Part shown: positions 5,427 to 6,861 of the stretch, piece by piece
Numbering within the stretch: position 1 is the stretch's first letter
Layout: each line of letters starts with the position of its first letter
Source of the DNA: an uncultured Erysipelotrichaceae bacterium
GTDB lineage: Bacteria > Bacillota_I > Bacilli_A > RF39 > UBA660
Reading direction: 5' to 3'
NCBI GenBank assembly: GCA_902795845.1
Contig: CADBMU010000101.1
Location: 1-6,861 of the forward strand
DNA length: 6,861 nucleotides
The notes under the pieces: generated by a model
The model's input: only the letters and a program-made list of their open reading frames with translations
What the model was told of the DNA's origin: nothing
Database searches by the model: none
Translations under genes and position numbers: made by a program

Positions 5427-6500
5427 ATGGACGGATTAACATTAGACCCAATAGCAAAAATTAAAGTTGTTGGATGCGGCGGCGGTGGAAGTAACGCTGT
5501 TAATAGAATGATTGATGAAGGAGTTAAGGGAGTAGAATTCTATGTTGTAAATACTGATTTACAAGCATTAAATTGTTCTCATTGTGAAAATAAAATACAA
5601 ATTGGTAGTACTATTACTGGTGGACGTGGAGCTGGTTCAAACCCTGAAATAGGTAGAGAAGCTGCTTTAGAAAGTAAAAAAGAAATTGAGGAAGCATTAA
5701 AAGGTGCTGATATGGTATTTATTGCTTGTGGCCTTGGTGGTGGAACAGGTACTGGTGCAGCTCCTGTTGTTGCTGAAATAGCTCAAGGACTAGGTGCTTT
5801 AACAGTAGGAATTGTTACTAAACCATTTAGATTTGAAGGAAAGAAAAGAATGGAACATGCTTTAGTTGGACTTGAAGAACTAAAGAAACATGTTGATACA
5901 TTAATTATAATTCCTAATGATCGTTTAAGAGAAATAATTGATAAAACAACTACATTCCAAGATGCATTTAAAGAAGTAGATACAGTTTTACATAGAGGAG
6001 TACAATCTATTTCAGATTTAATTGCAGTTACTGGAACTATCAACCTTGACTTTGCTGATGTTAAAACAGTTATGGAAAAATCAGGTACTGCTTTAATTGG
6101 TATTGGTATGGGTGTTGGTGAAAATAGAGCAATAGATGCTGCTAGACAAGCTGTTACAAATTCATTAATTGAAACTACAATTGATGGAGCAACAGATGCT
6201 ATTATTAATATAACTGGTGGTGAAAACCTTACATTATTTGAAATTGAAGATGCTGTTGAAACAGTTAGAGAACTTGCAAATAATGATATAAATATTATCT
6301 TTGGTTCTATACCTAATAAAAATTTATCTGATGAAGTTATTGTTACTGTAATAGCTACAGGTTTTGATAAAGCAAAAGATTCAGATGATGATAGTTCATA
6401 TGATAATGAAAAAGAATTACCAAAGAGAAGAGTTGCTGATGACGATTTAGATCTTGAACTTGATATTCCATCATTTTTAAGAAACAGAGATGACTATTAA
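5427..6500 (+). CDS. ftsZ: Cell division protein FtsZ
   Basis: FtsZ is the tubulin-like GTPase that polymerises into the division ring. The 357-residue protein has the N-terminal glycine-rich segment [15 protein letters not shown] (14-28), the tubulin signature GGGTGTG (104-110), and the T7-loop catalytic pair in NLDFADV (Asp208, Asp211). A linker rich in Asp and Ser (about 316-340) leads to the conserved C-terminal peptide [10 protein letters not shown] (345-354), which binds FtsA and other partners. The usual TRGLGAGANP loop appears as [10 protein letters not shown] (64-73), an uncommon variant. The start at ATG 5427 follows AAGGAGAG (5411-5418), which overlaps the ftsA stop codon, so the two genes are probably coupled. 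A terminator is built into its last codons. Identification is essentially certain. Confidence 0.98.
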   Translation: MDGLTLDPIAKIKVVGCGGGGSNAVNRMIDEGVKGVEFYVVNTDLQALNCSHCENKIQIGSTITGGRGAGSNPEIGREAALESKKEIEEALKGADMVFIACGLGGGTGTGAAPVVAEIAQGLGALTVGIVTKPFRFEGKKRMEHALVGLEELKKHVDTLIIIPNDRLREIIDKTTTFQDAFKEVDTVLHRGVQSISDLIAVTGTINLDFADVKTVMEKSGTALIGIGMGVGENRAIDAARQAVTNSLIETTIDGATDAIINITGGENLTLFEIEDAVETVRELANNDINIIFGSIPNKNLSDEVIVTVIATGFDKAKDSDDDSSYDNEKELPKRRVADDDLDLELDIPSFLRNRDDY

Positions 6501-6515
6501 TATAGTCATTTTTTT
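6490..6515 (+). terminator. Intrinsic terminator with the ftsZ stop codon in its tetraloop
   Basis: ATGACTAT (6490-6497) and ATAGTCAT (6502-6509) form a perfect 8-bp stem, with loop TAAT (6498-6501) containing the ftsZ TAA stop. Seven T (6509-6515) follow. The 5' arm encodes the last residues of FtsZ (Asp-Asp-Tyr). It ends the ftsA-ftsZ operon. Confidence 0.85.
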
Positions 6516-6531
6516 AATGCTTTATTAAAAC

Positions 6532-6549
6532 ATTTGTCACTATTTGTCA
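6532..6549 (+). repeat. Tandem ATTTGTCA repeat upstream of the non-coding RNA promoter
   Basis: ATTTGTCA occurs at 6532-6539 and again at 6542-6549, a period of exactly 10 bases, about one helical turn. It ends 6 bases before the -35 box. The position and phasing would suit binding of a regulator, but two 8-base copies in AT-rich DNA may be chance. Confidence 0.45.
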
Positions 6550-6555
6550 AAAGCC

Positions 6556-6583
6556 TTGAAATATAAAAAAATTACTATATAAT
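6556..6583 (+). promoter_or_regulatory. Strong promoter of the structured non-coding RNA
   Basis: TTGAAA (6556-6561) and consensus TATAAT (6578-6583) are spaced by 16 bases. Transcription would start near 6590, immediately before the 5' strand of the long closing helix of the RNA (from 6592). This placement supports a stable RNA whose 5' end begins at its own terminal stem. Confidence 0.75.
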
Positions 6584-6589
6584 ACAGTC

Positions 6590-6792
6590 TCGAGAAGCAA
6601 AAAGAAGATGCTTGCTACCATAATTAGGGACTAAAATTCAGGGGGTTTTGGTAAAAATATTATTATATATAATTTATAAATTGATATTTATATTAATATA
6701 AAAAAAAGCATCTTTATTCTTAAAACCTGAATAAAGGTGCTTGAAACAAAAACGTGGCAAGCATCAAGTCCCTAAAAGACTTTTTGCTTCTC
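6590..6792 (+). ncRNA. Structured non-coding RNA of unknown family, with two possible pseudoknots
   Basis: No open frame of note lies after ftsZ, but long complementary segments do. P1 pairs 6592-6604 with 6780-6792 (13 bp, perfect). P2 pairs 6607-6618 with 6754-6765 (12 bp, one G-U). A crossing helix pairs 6624-6632 with 6767-6775 (9 bp, around AGGGACT/AGTCCCT). A hairpin pairs 6706-6719 with 6729-6742 (14 bp, one G-U), and its loop AAAACCT (6722-6728) can pair with GGGTTTT (6643-6649). An AT-rich stretch (6652-6700) may form a variable stem. The three wobble pairs are G-U only when read on the plus strand; on the minus strand they become A-C mismatches. That supports plus-strand transcription from the promoter just upstream. 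It is not tmRNA, SRP RNA or RNase P RNA by motif. 6S RNA or the raiA-type motif are candidates I cannot confirm. The 3' end and terminator are not clear before the window ends. Confidence 0.65.
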
Positions 6793-6818
6793 ACCTAAAT
6801 TAATAATAACACGCCACG

Positions 6819-6856
6819 CCCCAGAGGTCAAATTTTTCTTGACAAACGTTCTGGGG
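6819..6856. repeat. Nested inverted repeat at the right edge, running into a G9 tract
   Basis: CCCCAGA (6819-6825) is complementary to TCTGGGG (6850-6856), and inside it GTCAA (6827-6831) is complementary to TTGAC (6839-6843). This could be a hairpin after the non-coding RNA, but no T run follows. The window ends in nine G (6853-6861), which may be a sequencing or assembly artefact at a contig end, so the outer arm should be treated with caution. Confidence 0.4.
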
Positions 6857-6861
6857 GGGGG

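Noticed and set aside
5783..6043. Minus-strand open frame of 86 codons inside ftsZ.
   Set aside because: It is antisense to highly conserved FtsZ core residues, and no start signals or homology were recognised.
6671..6682. AATTTATAAATT palindrome within the AT-rich 6652-6700 stretch as an origin or protein-binding site.
   Set aside because: Such palindromes are expected by chance in nearly pure AT sequence. It is better explained as a variable AT-rich stem of the RNA.
6590..6792. tmRNA, SRP RNA, RNase P RNA or a CRISPR/tracrRNA element as the identity of the structured RNA.
   Set aside because: There is no tRNA-like CCA end or tag frame, no SRP GGAAG-type tetraloop helix, no GAGGAAAGUCC-type RNase P core, and no regularly spaced direct repeats or cas genes.
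6699..6844. A minus-strand transcript across the RNA region: TTGACC-17-TATTAT promoter (from about 6829 leftward to 6802) and hairpin 6706-6742 followed on that strand by eight T, a textbook terminator shape.
   Set aside because: The wobble pairs in the two long helices are G-U only on the plus strand and A-C mismatches on the minus strand, and a better promoter lies on the plus strand. An additional antisense RNA of about 100 bases remains possible, but I do not annotate it.

Overview
The window is a low-GC, all-plus-strand stretch of what looks like a Bacillota chromosome, probably a compact-genome member of class Bacilli (an uncultured gut or host-associated lineage is my guess). The S16-KhpA pair, RNase J and FtsA-FtsZ support this, as do the strong AAGGAGG-type ribosome sites and sigma-A-like promoters. 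All eight visible stop codons are TAA. Tryptophan is read from TGG and the standard bacterial code gives intact proteins, so this is not a TGA=Trp mollicute. Both edges look like contig ends: the left cuts a gene and the right finishes in nine G.

Layout: (1) 3-194, the C-terminal tail of an Rpn-type (PD-(D/E)XK nuclease/transposase-like) protein. (2) 203-247, a perfect palindrome whose right arm supplies the -35 box of a strong promoter. (3) 275-822, rpsP and khpA, closed by a terminator instead of the usual rimM-trmD-rplS continuation. (4) 802-2524, a promoter overlapping that terminator and an RNase J-family gene with several metal ligands replaced. (5) 2536-3025, a hairpin over the ribosome site of a small helical protein of unknown function, then a terminator. 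(6) 3027-4087, an extended -10 promoter and a CDP-alcohol phosphatidyltransferase fused to an HD-type phosphohydrolase domain, with an A9 run at the fusion junction. (7) 4105-6515, promoter, ftsA, ftsZ and terminator. (8) 6532-6861, a tandem repeat, a strong promoter and an apparently structured non-coding RNA with a closing helix, a hairpin and two possible pseudoknots.

The protein genes cover housekeeping roles: ribosome assembly and RNA binding (S16, KhpA), RNA decay (RNase J homologue), membrane phospholipid synthesis (transferase-HD fusion) and cell division (FtsA, FtsZ). Intergenic space is very tight. Three terminators carry the stop codon of the upstream gene inside their loop, and promoters overlap or abut terminators.

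The most unusual items are the transferase-HD fusion with a slippery A9 run at its junction, the unidentified structured RNA after ftsZ, and the apparently catalytically degenerate RNase J. All family calls come from reading motifs by eye; no database search was run.
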